From: Pirellulaceae bacterium
GTDB lineage: Bacteria > Planctomycetota > Planctomycetia > Pirellulales > Pirellulaceae
NCBI GenBank assembly: GCA_026004795.1
Contig: BPJV01000006.1
Coordinates: 186,001-250,000, forward strand
Direction: 5' to 3'
Length of the DNA: 64,000 nt
Positions 1 through 10,100 of this stretch are shown here, in pieces. How positions within the stretch are numbered: the first letter of the stretch is position 1; each line of letters starts with the position of its first letter. Both the position numbers and the translations under genes were made by a program. A model generated the notes under the pieces. The model was not told the origin of the DNA. It searched no databases and saw nothing but the letters and a program-made list of their open reading frames with translations.

Positions 1-28
1 GTCCACCATTCTCCTATGCCGCATCCCC

Positions 29-988
29 ATGAATCGTTCGCTGACCTCCACCGATACCGTCGGCCACACAGCCACGAATCCGCTCGCCGTTCAACTCGGA
101 CGTTTGTGGTTGAAAAACCCGATCCTGGTGGCTTCGGGGACGTTCGGCTACGCCCGGGAAATGGAGCGCATGGTCGACCTGAACAGGTTGGGTGGGATCT
201 TGCCCAAAACGATTACCAAATATCCGCGCAAAGGGAACGCCCCGTGGCGGACCGTGGAGACGTCGGCCGGACTGCTCAATTCGATCGGGTTGGACAACGA
301 CGGCATTGACGCTTTCCTGGAAAGCCACTTGGCCTACCTGCGGCAACTGGATACGGCGGTCATCGTCAGCATTGCTGGCCGCACGGTCGAGGAGTTTGTC
401 GAGCTGGCGCGGCGACTTGAAGAAGCGGGTGGGGTCGATGCCGTGGAGTTGAATATTTCCTGCCCCAACGTGAGTGGAGGAGTTGATTTTGGCACCGACG
501 AGGGGCTATGCGAACAGGTGGTACGCTCCGTCCGCGAAGGGTGTAGCCTACCCATCTTGGCCAAGCTGACCCCCAACGTGACTCGGATCGCCGACGTCGC
601 CAGGGCGGCCCAACGGGGTGGTGCCGACGCCATCAGTTGCATCAATACGGTGTTGGGGATGGCGGTAAACTGGAGACAGCGGAAACCGATCCTCGGCAAT
701 GGCATGGGCGGACTGAGCGGCCCGGCAATCAAGCCGATCGCCCTGCGCTGTGTTTATCAAGTTGCCTCCGCCGTCACCATCCCCGTGGTGGGAATTGGCG
801 GTATCGCCACCTTGGACGACGTCATGGAGTTCTTGGTCGCCGGTGCTTCGGCCGTCCAAATCGGTACCGCCAACTATTACGACCCGACGATCAGCCAGCG
901 GTTGGTCGAGGCGTTGCCCGCGGCGTTGGCCGAGTTGGATGCCCGGTCGATCGCCGACGTGGTCGGGACCTTGACCTTCCCTGCCTAG
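29..988 (+). CDS. pyrD: Dihydroorotate dehydrogenase, class 1B catalytic subunit
   Basis: Oxidises dihydroorotate to orotate in de novo pyrimidine synthesis, using FMN in the cytoplasm. The 319-aa protein has the family's usual length. Visible motifs are the N-terminal [14 protein letters not shown] segment, [13 protein letters not shown] near residue 90, NISCPNV with the likely catalytic Cys at residue 145, and the phosphate-binding [11 protein letters not shown] and [12 protein letters not shown] segments near the C-terminus. A cysteine base and this layout point to class 1; class 1B would need a PyrK electron-transfer partner, which is not in the window. Only 28 bases precede the start, so upstream operon partners cannot be judged. 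trpS follows after 78 bases on the same strand. The ATG at 29 is the first in frame; no strong ribosome binding site is visible. Confidence 0.95.
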   Translation: MNRSLTSTDTVGHTATNPLAVQLGRLWLKNPILVASGTFGYAREMERMVDLNRLGGILPKTITKYPRKGNAPWRTVETSAGLLNSIGLDNDGIDAFLESHLAYLRQLDTAVIVSIAGRTVEEFVELARRLEEAGGVDAVELNISCPNVSGGVDFGTDEGLCEQVVRSVREGCSLPILAKLTPNVTRIADVARAAQRGGADAISCINTVLGMAVNWRQRKPILGNGMGGLSGPAIKPIALRCVYQVASAVTIPVVGIGGIATLDDVMEFLVAGASAVQIGTANYYDPTISQRLVEALPAALAELDARSIADVVGTLTFPA

Positions 989-1066
989 TCCTCGCCGCGC
1001 TTCACGGTCGGCACGAAACCAGATCTTCCATCAACATCGTCTTTGTTCAACAGTACGGGATACGAC

Positions 1067-2065
1067 ATGCGAGTACTCTCCGGGATACAACCCACTGGTC
1101 GCTTTCACTGGGGGAACTACTTCGGTGCCATCCGGCAATACATCGAGTTGCAACACGAGCACGAAGGATTCTACTTCATCGCCAACCTGCACGCGTTGAC
1201 GACGATCCGCGACCCGCAACGATTGAGTCAATTGACGCTCGACGCGGCCATCGATCTGTTGGCCCTAGGACTCGATCCCCAACGAGCGACCTTGTTCATT
1301 CAATCCGATGTGCCTCAGGTCAGCCAGCTCACTTGGATCCTGATGACCTGCACGCCGATGGGGTTACTCGAGCGTTGCCATGCCTACAAGGAAAAGAAGG
1401 AACGTGGTTTAACCGCCGATGCCGGTCTGTTCACCTACCCCGTACTGATGGCTGCCGACATCCTGGCCTACGATTCCAACCTGGTACCGGTGGGGCAGGA
1501 TCAGGTACAGCATATCGAAGTCTGCCGGGACCTGGCCAACAGCTTCAACCATCATTTCTCCCCAGTGTTCGTCCTTCCGGAAGCTCGGATCCTGTCCAAC
1601 GCGGCCAAAGTCCCCGGTACCGACGGCGAAAAGATGTCTAAGAGCTACAACAACACCATTGAGATATTCGAGGACCTGAAATCCCAGCGCAAAAAGATCA
1701 TGCGCATGCAAACCGACAGCCGTCCTATGGAACAACCGAAGGATCCGGAAAGCGACCACCTATTTCAACTATACCGCCTCATGGCCTCCCCCGAGGAAAT
1801 CGAACAGATGGCAGCCTTGTACCGCCGCGGTGGATTCGGGTACGGCGAAGTGAAAAAGGCCTTGGCGGACGTCGCCGAACGCTATTTTGCCGAAGCGCGC
1901 CGACGACGCGCCGAGCTGGAAAAGGATCCCGATACGGTGCGCGATATCTTGCAGGAAGGTGCAGCCCGGGCCAGAGAAAAAGCGGCCGAGGTTTTGCAGC
2001 GGGTCGAGCAAGCATGCGGAATCTCCGCGGCGACAGTGACCACCTCCAACGCGCTCCCCCAGTAA
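1067..2065 (+). CDS. trpS: Tryptophan-tRNA ligase
   Basis: Class I aminoacyl-tRNA synthetase charging tRNA-Trp. The HIGH-like motif is [13 protein letters not shown] at residues 9-21 and the second signature is GEKMSKS near residue 189, so both ATP-binding motifs are intact. The length, about 332 aa, fits bacterial TrpRS. The frame is open from a possible start at 1043, but the ATG at 1067 puts [11 protein letters not shown] at the N-terminus, where the family starts, so it is preferred. It lies 78 bases after pyrD on the same strand and may share its transcript. The C-terminal segment is Ala/Arg/Glu-rich and helical, as is usual. Nothing looks degraded. Confidence 0.96.
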   Translation: MRVLSGIQPTGRFHWGNYFGAIRQYIELQHEHEGFYFIANLHALTTIRDPQRLSQLTLDAAIDLLALGLDPQRATLFIQSDVPQVSQLTWILMTCTPMGLLERCHAYKEKKERGLTADAGLFTYPVLMAADILAYDSNLVPVGQDQVQHIEVCRDLANSFNHHFSPVFVLPEARILSNAAKVPGTDGEKMSKSYNNTIEIFEDLKSQRKKIMRMQTDSRPMEQPKDPESDHLFQLYRLMASPEEIEQMAALYRRGGFGYGEVKKALADVAERYFAEARRRRAELEKDPDTVRDILQEGAARAREKAAEVLQRVEQACGISAATVTTSNALPQ

Positions 2066-2357
2066 TCAGCATGGCTGTCGCCAGCGCAGCGGGGCAACGG
2101 CCGCAGGGACGACCGGTCCATGCCGGATGCATCAGGTCCGTGGGAAGATATCGACCACCGGCGCTGTCGTGTAAGCATCCGGAAGCCCCATGAACTCCTA
2201 GCGACACAACCACTACCATCGGCACCAACGGCAGAAGGAAGCTTCCCTGCGTCCGGAGAAGGCCCCTCCCTGGCGCATCGTCCCGCCACGGCGGCGTAGA
2301 GTTTCCTATCGACGCTGGTAACACACGATCCAATCCCGTTAGCATTTGGATGGAACG
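2066..2357. other. Intergenic stretch, no gene seen
   Basis: About 290 bases between trpS and the glycosyltransferase gene. Open frames here on either strand lack any recognisable protein feature. No clear hairpin followed by a T run was found. It probably holds the promoter of the glycosyltransferase gene, but no convincing hexamer pair was seen. Confidence 0.4.
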
Positions 2358-3587
2358 ATGGACGCGATAGGTACTGACGCCGGAAACGCCGTTATGCCAC
2401 TGATGGCGGGCGACCAGAGCGAAGCCACGGCACGCGATGGCTCATTCGACAGCGCACCATCGAGTCGCCCGCGGCCCTTGGTGCTCCATCTGATCAACGG
2501 TGAACATTTCTCGGGCGCTGAGCGCGTCCAGCAGCTCCTCGGCCAACGCTTGCCAGAATACGGTTTCAGGGCTGAATTCGCCTGCTTGAAACCTGGTCGA
2601 TTTCGCCAATGCAGCGGCTTGCCGGGCGAACTGATCCACGACTTTCCCATGCACAGTCGCGCCGATTTACGGGTGGCCACCCGACTGATCGAGTTCACGG
2701 CGCGTAGCGGTGTGGAGCTGATGCATGCCCACACGCCACGTACGGCGCTGATCGCGGCCACCGTTTCCCTGCGCCTTGGTTTACCTTGGGTCTATCACGT
2801 CCACAGTCCCACTTTGTGGGATAGCACGCGGCGGTGGATCAATCGCTTCAATCACGCTGTGGAATGGGTATCCCTTCGTCGTTGTACCCACCTGATCACC
2901 GTCAGTCGCAGTTTGCGTCGTTACATGTTGCGACGCGGAATGTCGCGACAGCGGATCACCGTGGTGCCCAACGGCGTACCCGCCATCGATCCCATCGATG
3001 CCGCAGCCCGCCAGAACCAACGTCAGTGGCGGTTGGGACTGATCGCCTTGATGCGCCCCCGAAAAGGCGTGGAAGTGGCTCTGACCGCCTTGCAGCAATT
3101 GCGTCAGCGCGGCCACGCCGTTTCTCTGGACTTGATCGGCGGTTTCGAAACCGCGAAGTACCGGGCGCACATCGAGGCCATGATCCATGCGTTGCAAATC
3201 CGCGAACACGTCAATTTACAAGGATTTGCCCAGGATGTGGGTGCATGCTTGCGCGAACTGGATGTGTTGCTGCTTCCCAGCTTGTTTGGTGAAGGAATGC
3301 CGATGGTTGTCCTGGAAGCGCTGTCCGCCGGCGTTCCGGTGGTAGCCACGCGCGTCGAAGGCACTCCCGAGGTAGTGCGCCACGGACGGGAAGGACGGTT
3401 GGCCGTGCCGGGAAGCGCGACGAGCCTGGCTGCCGAAGTGGCCGAGGTGTTGGCCAGCCGTCAACGATGGATGGCGATGAGCCACGCGGCCGTCGAACGC
3501 CATCGAGAGTGTTTTTCCGATCAACACATGGCTCGCGGCGTTGCCCGCGTCTACCACGAAGTGCTGCATGCGAGCGCCGTGCGGTGA
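2358..3587 (+). CDS. Glycosyltransferase family 4 (GT-B fold)
   Basis: Retaining glycosyltransferase, probably transferring a sugar from a nucleotide-sugar donor onto a cell-surface glycan or lipid; acceptor and donor cannot be told. After a poorly conserved N-terminus of about 40 residues, the acceptor-side Rossmann domain begins at PLVLHLINGEHFSGAERV. HAHTPRTALI and the VPNGV segment are typical, and the donor domain carries the E-x7-E type motif in GEGMPMVVLEALSAGVPVVA followed by EGTPEVV. At 409 aa it has normal length. The frame opens with a TTG at 2346, but the ATG at 2358 is a likelier start. It stands alone: trpS ends about 290 bases upstream and the next gene is 610 bases downstream, so no polysaccharide cluster is visible. 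Confidence 0.85.
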   Translation: MDAIGTDAGNAVMPLMAGDQSEATARDGSFDSAPSSRPRPLVLHLINGEHFSGAERVQQLLGQRLPEYGFRAEFACLKPGRFRQCSGLPGELIHDFPMHSRADLRVATRLIEFTARSGVELMHAHTPRTALIAATVSLRLGLPWVYHVHSPTLWDSTRRWINRFNHAVEWVSLRRCTHLITVSRSLRRYMLRRGMSRQRITVVPNGVPAIDPIDAAARQNQRQWRLGLIALMRPRKGVEVALTALQQLRQRGHAVSLDLIGGFETAKYRAHIEAMIHALQIREHVNLQGFAQDVGACLRELDVLLLPSLFGEGMPMVVLEALSAGVPVVATRVEGTPEVVRHGREGRLAVPGSATSLAAEVAEVLASRQRWMAMSHAAVERHRECFSDQHMARGVARVYHEVLHASAVR

Positions 3588-4075
3588 CCTGTACGAACGC
3601 CGCTGCGGCAATTCCCCATTCAGCGGCCGGCGTTTTCTTCCCCCGCCGATTCCTCCTTGCCAGCGGTACGGCTCACCTCCCTGCCCAGCCCTAGCGGTAC
3701 GCTGCCGCATCAAGCGCCAGACCATCGCGTTCCGCGTGCCCGGCGTGGCCCACCTCACGCTGACTGACGTGCACCCCGCGCGGCGCGAACGGTGCATCGC
3801 CACCGCTGCCCCATCGCCAAGCGCGAGGAGGCAAAGGAGTCCCCCGCCGAGCACCATCGCCAGGTTGGCGCATTCGATAGTAAACGCATCAGGGAAGTTC
3901 GTCAGCCCGTCCCCCGCCGATGGAGCTCGTCAACCATCGTAGGCCGCTCCGCTGTCGCCCCGTTGCCGCCGCGCCCTGGCCCCTTCGCAGTCCGTGTCCG
4001 CGCGATCCCGCGCAGGGCGAACCTGGACCTGGACATGCCTATCCACCCCGCAACAGCCAACTGCCGCTCACCTTT
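3588..4075. other. Intergenic stretch, no gene seen
   Basis: Roughly 490 bases, C-rich on the plus strand. The open frames across it are rich in Pro, Arg and Ala and resemble no family known to me, so they are taken as chance. No tRNA, terminator or tandem repeat was recognised. The right end leads into the promoter and inverted repeat in front of the BlaI-type gene. Confidence 0.4.
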
Positions 4076-4126
4076 TTTGGTTTTTTAGTTGACAAGGCTC
4101 GCCGCCGCGAGTACTATAAAACCAAA
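4076..4126 (+). promoter_or_regulatory. Sigma-70-type promoter enclosed by an inverted repeat (candidate BlaI operator)
   Basis: TTGACA at 4089-4094 and TACTAT at 4112-4117 are separated by 17 bases, a near-ideal housekeeping promoter. It is framed by an inverted repeat: TTTGGTTTTTTAGT at 4076-4089 and ACTATAAAACCAAA at 4113-4126, 14 bp with one mismatch. Between the arms lies a smaller hairpin (CTCGC/GCGAG, 4098-4111). A third copy of the half site, AAAAAACCAAA, follows at 4130-4140. BlaI/MecI-family repressors bind dyads overlapping their own promoter, so this is the expected place for autoregulation. That this repressor binds here is inference; the half site differs from the classic TACA/TGTA core. 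Confidence 0.65.
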
Positions 4127-4197
4127 TCGAAAAAACCAAATATCGAGCGGTCGTTGGAATCGGAGTTGATGGTTATTGTTACTGGAGCGATCTGATC

Positions 4198-4581
4198 ATG
4201 GCGCGACCCAAAGCGAAGGAACTGACCGAGCGTGAGTTGGAGGTCATGCATGTGTTTTGGCAGCACGGGGAACTCACGGCAGCCGAAGCGCGGGACGCTC
4301 TAGCGAGCGAAGGACGCCGTCTGGCGTATACCACAGTGGCAACCTTGATCCGCATCTTGTGCGAGAAATCGTTTCTGGAGCAGGTTAACGCGCAACGTCC
4401 GTTTCGTTTTCGGGCGGCCCGCAGCTTCGAAGAGGTATCGGGAAACCTGGTGCGCGATCTGGTGCAACGCGTGTTCGGGGGAGCACGGGAACAGCTACTG
4501 GCGCAGCTATTCGGCGGCAGAAAGAAACTGTCCACAGCCGAGCGGGCCATTCTGGAAGAAATTCTTAAGGAGCAGGACTGA
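4198..4581 (+). CDS. BlaI/MecI/CopY family transcriptional repressor
   Basis: Winged-helix repressor of 127 aa, the usual BlaI length. The N-terminus LTERELEVMHVFW and the AYTTVATLIRIL recognition-helix region are typical of the family. The C-terminal half (residues 75-127) is the helical dimer domain, which in relatives is cleaved or released after the partner peptidase senses its signal. The stop codon overlaps the start of the M56 peptidase gene (TGATG), so the two are translationally coupled, like blaI-blaR1. The promoter and inverted repeat at 4076-4126 suggest autorepression. In planctomycetes such pairs are numerous and rarely linked to beta-lactamases; the inducing signal here is unknown and no target other than the operon itself is visible. 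Confidence 0.9.
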   Translation: MARPKAKELTERELEVMHVFWQHGELTAAEARDALASEGRRLAYTTVATLIRILCEKSFLEQVNAQRPFRFRAARSFEEVSGNLVRDLVQRVFGGAREQLLAQLFGGRKKLSTAERAILEEILKEQD

Positions 4582-6296
4582 TGGGCGACTGGACAGAATA
4601 TTGGCTGTGGTGCGTTGGGCAGGTGACGCTGCTCAGCGGCACAGCGTTGTTGGTGACGACCCTGCTTGGACCTCGTCCAACGACGTGCCGGCGATGGGTT
4701 CTCCACAGTGCCGTGGCCGGCGTGCTGGCCCTGACGCTGGTCAGTTGGAGTCCCTGGCCGACATGGCGCACCGGACAGCATGCCGAGGTAGAGGTGGTTC
4801 CCACGGCTGAGCTATCCGGTACATCGTCGGGGAGGCCACGGGCGAGAGAAGGAATACAGGGCGACAGCTCAACCGTCCCGTCACCATTGCCGGGCAACGA
4901 TCGGCGCACGTGGTCAACCACACTGAAGAACAACGCCGGCGAAATCGTGATGACGCTGAGCGGGGCCGCCATCGCCTTGGGGGGGCTGAGGTTTCTAATC
5001 GGCTGGATCAGTGTCATGCACATGCGACGTCGGGCGCGGCCGGTGACTGCCTCCCGTGCACTACAGACGTTGGCTTTCTTGCGAAAAGCCCTCGGTTGCC
5101 AGCGAGAAGTTCGACTGGTCGAGCTTCCCGACTTCGACTCGCCGGCCACGATCGGATTCCGCCAGCCGCTGATCCTTCTGCCGTCCAACTGGCGCTGCTG
5201 GACCGAAACGGAACTTCGGGCTGTATTGGCGCATGAGCTTGCTCATGTCATTCACCACGACTTTGGAAGGTTGATACTAGCCCAACTGTGCACCGTCTTC
5301 CACTTTTATCACCCCCTCATCCACCGTTTGGTGGCACACCTTCGTGTGGAGCAGGAAATAGCGGCCGATGCTGCTGCCGCAGCCGTAAGTGGTGGTCAAC
5401 GAGCCTACTTGGAGGTTCTCGCCGCCCTTGCCTTGCGGAATGAAAGTCGTCCCGTCGTATGGGCTGCGCGCGCGTTCCTGCCGCCCGCCGGCTCACTAGT
5501 AAGGAGAGTAGACATGCTTCGCAGTCCCCGTCACTGGAGTCAGCGAACCGACCATTGGTTGGCTGCCGTTGGAGTTGCTACCGTGTTGTTGGTAGGTGGC
5601 CTAGCCGTAGGGCTTCGTCCCCTGCCCGTACGGCAAGCGATGGCTCAGCCCGATGAGCAATCATCGGAATCTGAGAATAGAGGCGAGGCCATGCATCGAA
5701 AGGCCCGCAGCACGAGCAACCTCAAGACGATCCTGCTCGCCATGCACCGGTACCACGATCGCTACGGTGCGTTTCCCCCGGCACAGATCCAGGGCCCAGG
5801 GGGCGTCGTCCACAGTTGGCGTGTGGCGTTGCTTCCCTTCCTCGACCACGAGGACTTGTACCGCCAGTATCGGGTAGAAGAGCCATGGGACAGCCCTCAC
5901 AATCGCCAGTTGCTAAAAAGAATGCCGGAGGTCTATCGGGCGCCAGGATTGGAGCAAGGCGCCGATGCGGGTTACTTCGTGTTGCAAGGCCCGCAAACAC
6001 CCATCGGGGGCGACAGAGGTCTCCAAGTTGCCGAGTTTCGCGATGGCACTTCACTTACAGCCATAGTCGTTGAATCCAACCAACCGATTCCGTGGACCAA
6101 ACCGCAAGACATCGCGTACGATCCGGAAAAACCGTTTCCCCAGGTAGGAGGGGTCCACGAGGACGGCATCTTTGTTGGCACGGCGGATGGCGCCGTGTTG
6201 TTCCTCAAGAATGACTCCCCATCGGTGCAGCTACATCGCTTGTTCCAGCACGCCGACGGCCAACGAGTAGACCTCGATGCGGTCTTGGGACCATAA
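4581..6296 (+). CDS. M56 (BlaR1-type) membrane peptidase with C-terminal DUF1559-like domain
   Basis: A 571-aa integral-membrane zinc peptidase, probably the sensor/antirepressor partner of the BlaI-type repressor whose gene it overlaps. Hydrophobic segments lie near residues 10-30, 41-57, 124-146 and 318-338. The metal site is HELAH at 218-222, with EQEIAADAAA about 40 residues later supplying a likely third ligand. After the last membrane segment (about residue 345) the protein lacks the penicillin-binding domain of true BlaR1. Instead it has a DUF1559-like domain: SNLKTILLAMHRYHDRYGAFP near 375, then SWRVALLPFLDHEDLY, PWDSPHN and a final FVGTADGAVLFL. DUF1559 usually follows a type IV pilin-like N-terminus in planctomycetes, so its position here, presumably outside the membrane, makes it a candidate sensor. 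A terminator-like hairpin follows. Confidence 0.85.
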   Translation: MGDWTEYWLWCVGQVTLLSGTALLVTTLLGPRPTTCRRWVLHSAVAGVLALTLVSWSPWPTWRTGQHAEVEVVPTAELSGTSSGRPRAREGIQGDSSTVPSPLPGNDRRTWSTTLKNNAGEIVMTLSGAAIALGGLRFLIGWISVMHMRRRARPVTASRALQTLAFLRKALGCQREVRLVELPDFDSPATIGFRQPLILLPSNWRCWTETELRAVLAHELAHVIHHDFGRLILAQLCTVFHFYHPLIHRLVAHLRVEQEIAADAAAAAVSGGQRAYLEVLAALALRNESRPVVWAARAFLPPAGSLVRRVDMLRSPRHWSQRTDHWLAAVGVATVLLVGGLAVGLRPLPVRQAMAQPDEQSSESENRGEAMHRKARSTSNLKTILLAMHRYHDRYGAFPPAQIQGPGGVVHSWRVALLPFLDHEDLYRQYRVEEPWDSPHNRQLLKRMPEVYRAPGLEQGADAGYFVLQGPQTPIGGDRGLQVAEFRDGTSLTAIVVESNQPIPWTKPQDIAYDPEKPFPQVGGVHEDGIFVGTADGAVLFLKNDSPSVQLHRLFQHADGQRVDLDAVLGP

Positions 6297-6337
6297 GTAT
6301 TGCGTGCTACCTACACGCGTTGTTCGTGCACTGCTCC

Positions 6338-6400
6338 GGCCTATCCGCTTGCCCTGGCACAGACAAGTTGCCGGCCGGTGATCGGATAGGCCTTTTCTTT
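6338..6400 (+). terminator. Terminator-like hairpin after the M56 peptidase gene
   Basis: GGCCTATCCG at 6338-6347 pairs perfectly with CGGATAGGCC at 6383-6392, followed by TTTTCTTT. The 35-base loop is long but contains a further GCCGGCC element that can pair locally. It lies 41 bases after the stop codon of the peptidase gene, which fits an intrinsic terminator. Confidence 0.6.
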
Positions 6401-7121
6401 GTAACCGTTCACTCCCCGAGGTAGTATTATTGCGCGGGGGTAATCCCATCATTCAATACCAGCACGAAGCGCCAGCGAATGAAGCGAGCGTGTCGAGGTG
6501 GTTTCAGGAACACCCACTCGCTGGCGCTTCGTGCTGGCAAGCAAGCGCATCGTCGTTTACGGCTTGCAAAACGGGTGGCGATCGTGGGAGGGCGAGGCTC
6601 CGGCTGAGCCGCACACGACACGTGGGCAGCGGAACGGGCTCGGGAGCAGCCTCGTCCTTACGACCGAGCCGTGAACGGTTACTTTTCTTTTTCCCCTCCA
6701 GCCCTTGCGTCCCCGAAAGCATCGCCGCGACGGGTGCAACCCAGCGGTTTCCCCGGCGCTACCCTTCGATGAAGAGCCGCCTGGCCATCGCCGAGCATCC
6801 CCTTCGATTCTCCGTTCGATTCACCGCCCGGGAGCAGGCCGTCCAACAGGGGCAGGCCGGGGCTTGTCCATCGATCACGGCATCCGCCCCTATCTGCGAA
6901 CGCAGCGTACTGGTCAACACCTCCAGGCTACCCGACAGAAAGGTCGAGGATGCCTCCGGTTTTCCGCCGCGGCAATCAACGTCGGAATAGGACGCCGATC
7001 ATCGACGGGACAGGGGGCCGAGTTGTCCCCGACGGTAAACCGCGTCGCCGTCGCGGTACTCCCTATTCAGCCGATGTGCACCGGTTGGTAGCCCTTCCAG
7101 GCGACACCACCTGCGGTTGAG
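6401..7121. other. Intergenic stretch with repeat elements
   Basis: About 720 bases between the end of the M56 operon and the convergent giant haem protein gene. It holds the perfect inverted repeat at 6459-6537 and, at about 6591-6616, a second GC-rich repeat-like element (GAGGGCGAGGCTCCGGCTGAGC). Open frames here have no recognisable domain. Repeat-rich intergenic DNA of this kind is common in Pirellulales. Confidence 0.5.
6459..6537. repeat. Perfect 20-bp inverted repeat with 39-base spacer
   Basis: Left arm 6459-6478 reads CCAGCACGAAGCGCCAGCGA and the right arm 6518-6537 is its exact reverse complement. The spacer (6479-6517) starts with ATGAAGCGAGCG. The arm matches, from memory, a short sequence repeated many times between genes in Rhodopirellula and relatives, whose function is unknown. 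No transposase is adjacent. Confidence 0.85.
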
Positions 7122-10100
7122 CTACGGCTCTCGTTGCACGGTAGCGGCAACAATGATCGGGGCGGTCGGATCGTCCCCCTTGACAAACTCGACCATACTC
7201 ACGGTTTTGTTGCTCTCAGGGGAAACCGCCAAGTAGCGTACCTGTTGGCCACGGGCGCTGAAGGCAAACTGCGATCCGGGCACGTCGACACGCCGGATGT
7301 AGTCAGCGAAGTGGACTCCATTGAGCAGTTCGACATCCTTCGAAGTCCCGTCGTCGAAGTGAAAACGCACGATCATCGACACCGACCGTTCCGGGTGGGC
7401 AGGGTACCCCCAACCACTGATACCGCTCAGCAAATGCAATTGATGCACATTGGTGTTTATCGGCAAACTGACGCTCTGCGGCATACGAGGCGGCAGCGTA
7501 CCGCGCGGACCATGGAGCAAAATGATGTTCTTCCGCTTGTCCCCTTGTGGATCCAGCACATTGAATGGCACACCGTTCACCTCGCGGATCCCCCACTTGT
7601 CCAGCACGATGCGATCGGGCCCATCATTCCCATCATGGAACAGCCCTTGGGTACTGACGGCCGTCGCCACGGAGTTGAAGGGAAGTGGCACGAACTTTCC
7701 TTTGGCCGTTAAGAACTCGAGCAAATGAGCCATGTCTTCGACCGATAGCTGCTGTTCAAAACCTTCCGGCATCAAGGACTGGTTGCTGCCACGAATCTCT
7801 TCAATGTCATCACGAGAGATCAAATGCCGCTTCGCTTCCGCGTCCACGATTTCAATCGACGTCAACGATTCGGCGGCCAGCATGCCGGTCAGCACTTGGC
7901 CATCGGCCGTCAACACCGTGTAGCGACGGAAGTTCCCTTCAACACTGCGGTTGGGATCCAGGATGTGCACCAGCAGTTCTTCCTTGGGATGCACGGCCAT
8001 GCCGGTCAGGTCTGGGCCAATCTCCTGCCCCAATCCCGAATGCTTGTGGCAAGCTGCGCAGTTCTTGACGAACAACTCCTTTCCTAACGAGACGTTACCT
8101 GGCCGTGTGGTTGCTTCGTGGTATTTCTCCACGATTGCTTGACGGTCCTGGTTGAGCATCGTTCCTTGTTGCGCCAAAACGCGAGCCGCCCGTTGACGAA
8201 TCCGCCGATTGGGATGCGCCAGCAGCGACTGCCGCTGATCGAGCGTCAAGTCGTTGACGAGCACTTCGCCGTTCTCAATGGCGGATAAAAGTGCTTCCGA
8301 ACTTGAGGGACGCGCCAATAGCGTTGCGGCAATGGCGGAGCGAACTGAGGGGGTCGTCGTGGGCCAAAGCGAGAGGAGCTCTTCCGCCACGTTATCCGCA
8401 CTGGCCGCAGCCAACGTGCGCACCGCATGAATGACCAAATCGGACGGCATCTGCGGAGTGATTTCCCCGATGACATCCTCGATCACCTCCGGCGAATCCC
8501 CCATGATGCCAATGAGGCTGGTTACGGCTTCCTTGCGCTGCTCCAACGGCTGGTCAGGATCAGCGAACTGCTCCAAAAGCGAATCGATCAGTTCCGAAGC
8601 ATATTTTTCCGTCTGATTGCTGCCCAGAACTTTCCCTAACCGGATCAGCCACGCCAATTCGCCCGCAGACGCGCTGTCGAAGAGCTGCGCCAGCGATTGT
8701 TCCAGCTCGTCGCGGTGCGCTGTGGTAAGCTCCACCTCAACGCTTCCCTCCACCAAACCTTCGACCAGGGCGCTGCGAATAGTCACTGATGCTTGCGGGG
8801 CGACCTGCAATAGCCGGACCAGCTCTTCCGCCTCAAAACCTTCCCGCGCTTGATGCTCGGCAATGATACGGATCAAGTCGGCCAGCCGTGCCGATGCGGA
8901 GTCATCCTGAGCGATGGCCATGAGGAAGGACTTGGCATGGGTCGCGCTTGCGCACACCAGGGCATCGAACCAGGGACGGTCCGCCCGATCGACCACTTCG
9001 CCAGCGTATTGCGCCAGGATTCGCCCTGCCTGTTCGTCGGCTGGCATATCGGCCAGAGCCATGAGCGCAGCCAGGCGGACCTGCGGATGCGGATCTCGAA
9101 TGCCGTCGGCTTTCAAGATAGCGGCCGTCGACGCAGCCGCGGCAGGCAAGACAAGGGCTGCATTGCGGCGCACGCCACTGGCCGGATGCTCCAGCGCCTT
9201 GATGGCGGCGTCGAAAGCGAGGCCATCGGCCTTGTCTAAGGCACCGAGTCCCTTGAGCGTCCACAGAGCGTGTACCGCACCAGGATTATTATCGACGGCG
9301 TCGACGGTCGTATCGCTGACCAGCGCCACCAATTCAGGAACAACATCTTGATTGCCCCGCTCCACGAGCAAGCGTTGGGCATGACGGCGCCAGAGTCGGT
9401 TGGGGTGGGACAATGCCGCCACCAACGATCCGGCATGCTGAGGATCGAGCTGAGGAGGTTCCTCTGCCCCCGCCAGACGGTCCTCGCCGTCGTACACGAC
9501 GCGATAAACACGGCCATGCGTCTTGTCCCGCAAATCCGAGACGTAGGCATTGCCTTTACCGGTCTCGAACCCCTGAGGGGTGGGATTATGCTGCACGATG
9601 TAATTGTACCAATCGATTACCCAAACCGCTCCGTCCGGGCCAACTTCCGCCATGATCGGCGCCGCCCATTCGTCGTCGCTGGCCAAAAGATTGAAGGTGT
9701 AACGGCTCTCGAAACTGCTACCGCGGGGACGCAAAACGAACGTGCCGACCAAATGCCCGGTGGGCCCACAAACAAAGGCCGTGCGATTCCACCACGCCTG
9801 CGGATAACTGCGCGCCGTGTACAGGGCGTGGCCGGCAGCCGCCGTGTAACCACCATGGTGATCGACCTGCCGCACCTTGTCGGTAATAGGTTGGAACAAG
9901 TGATCGGGGGCGATGCTCTCGGCCATCAGCCGCGGCGCCCAGCCACGCACTCGTTCGTAATACCGATTAGGAATAGGGATGAAGACACTCGGATCGCGGT
10001 TGGCGGTGGAAGCGAAAATCAGCCCCTCTTCGCTAATGCCCAATCCCCAACTATTGTTCGAAGTCGAGCGAATGAACTCGACATCGACCACCTCGGGACG

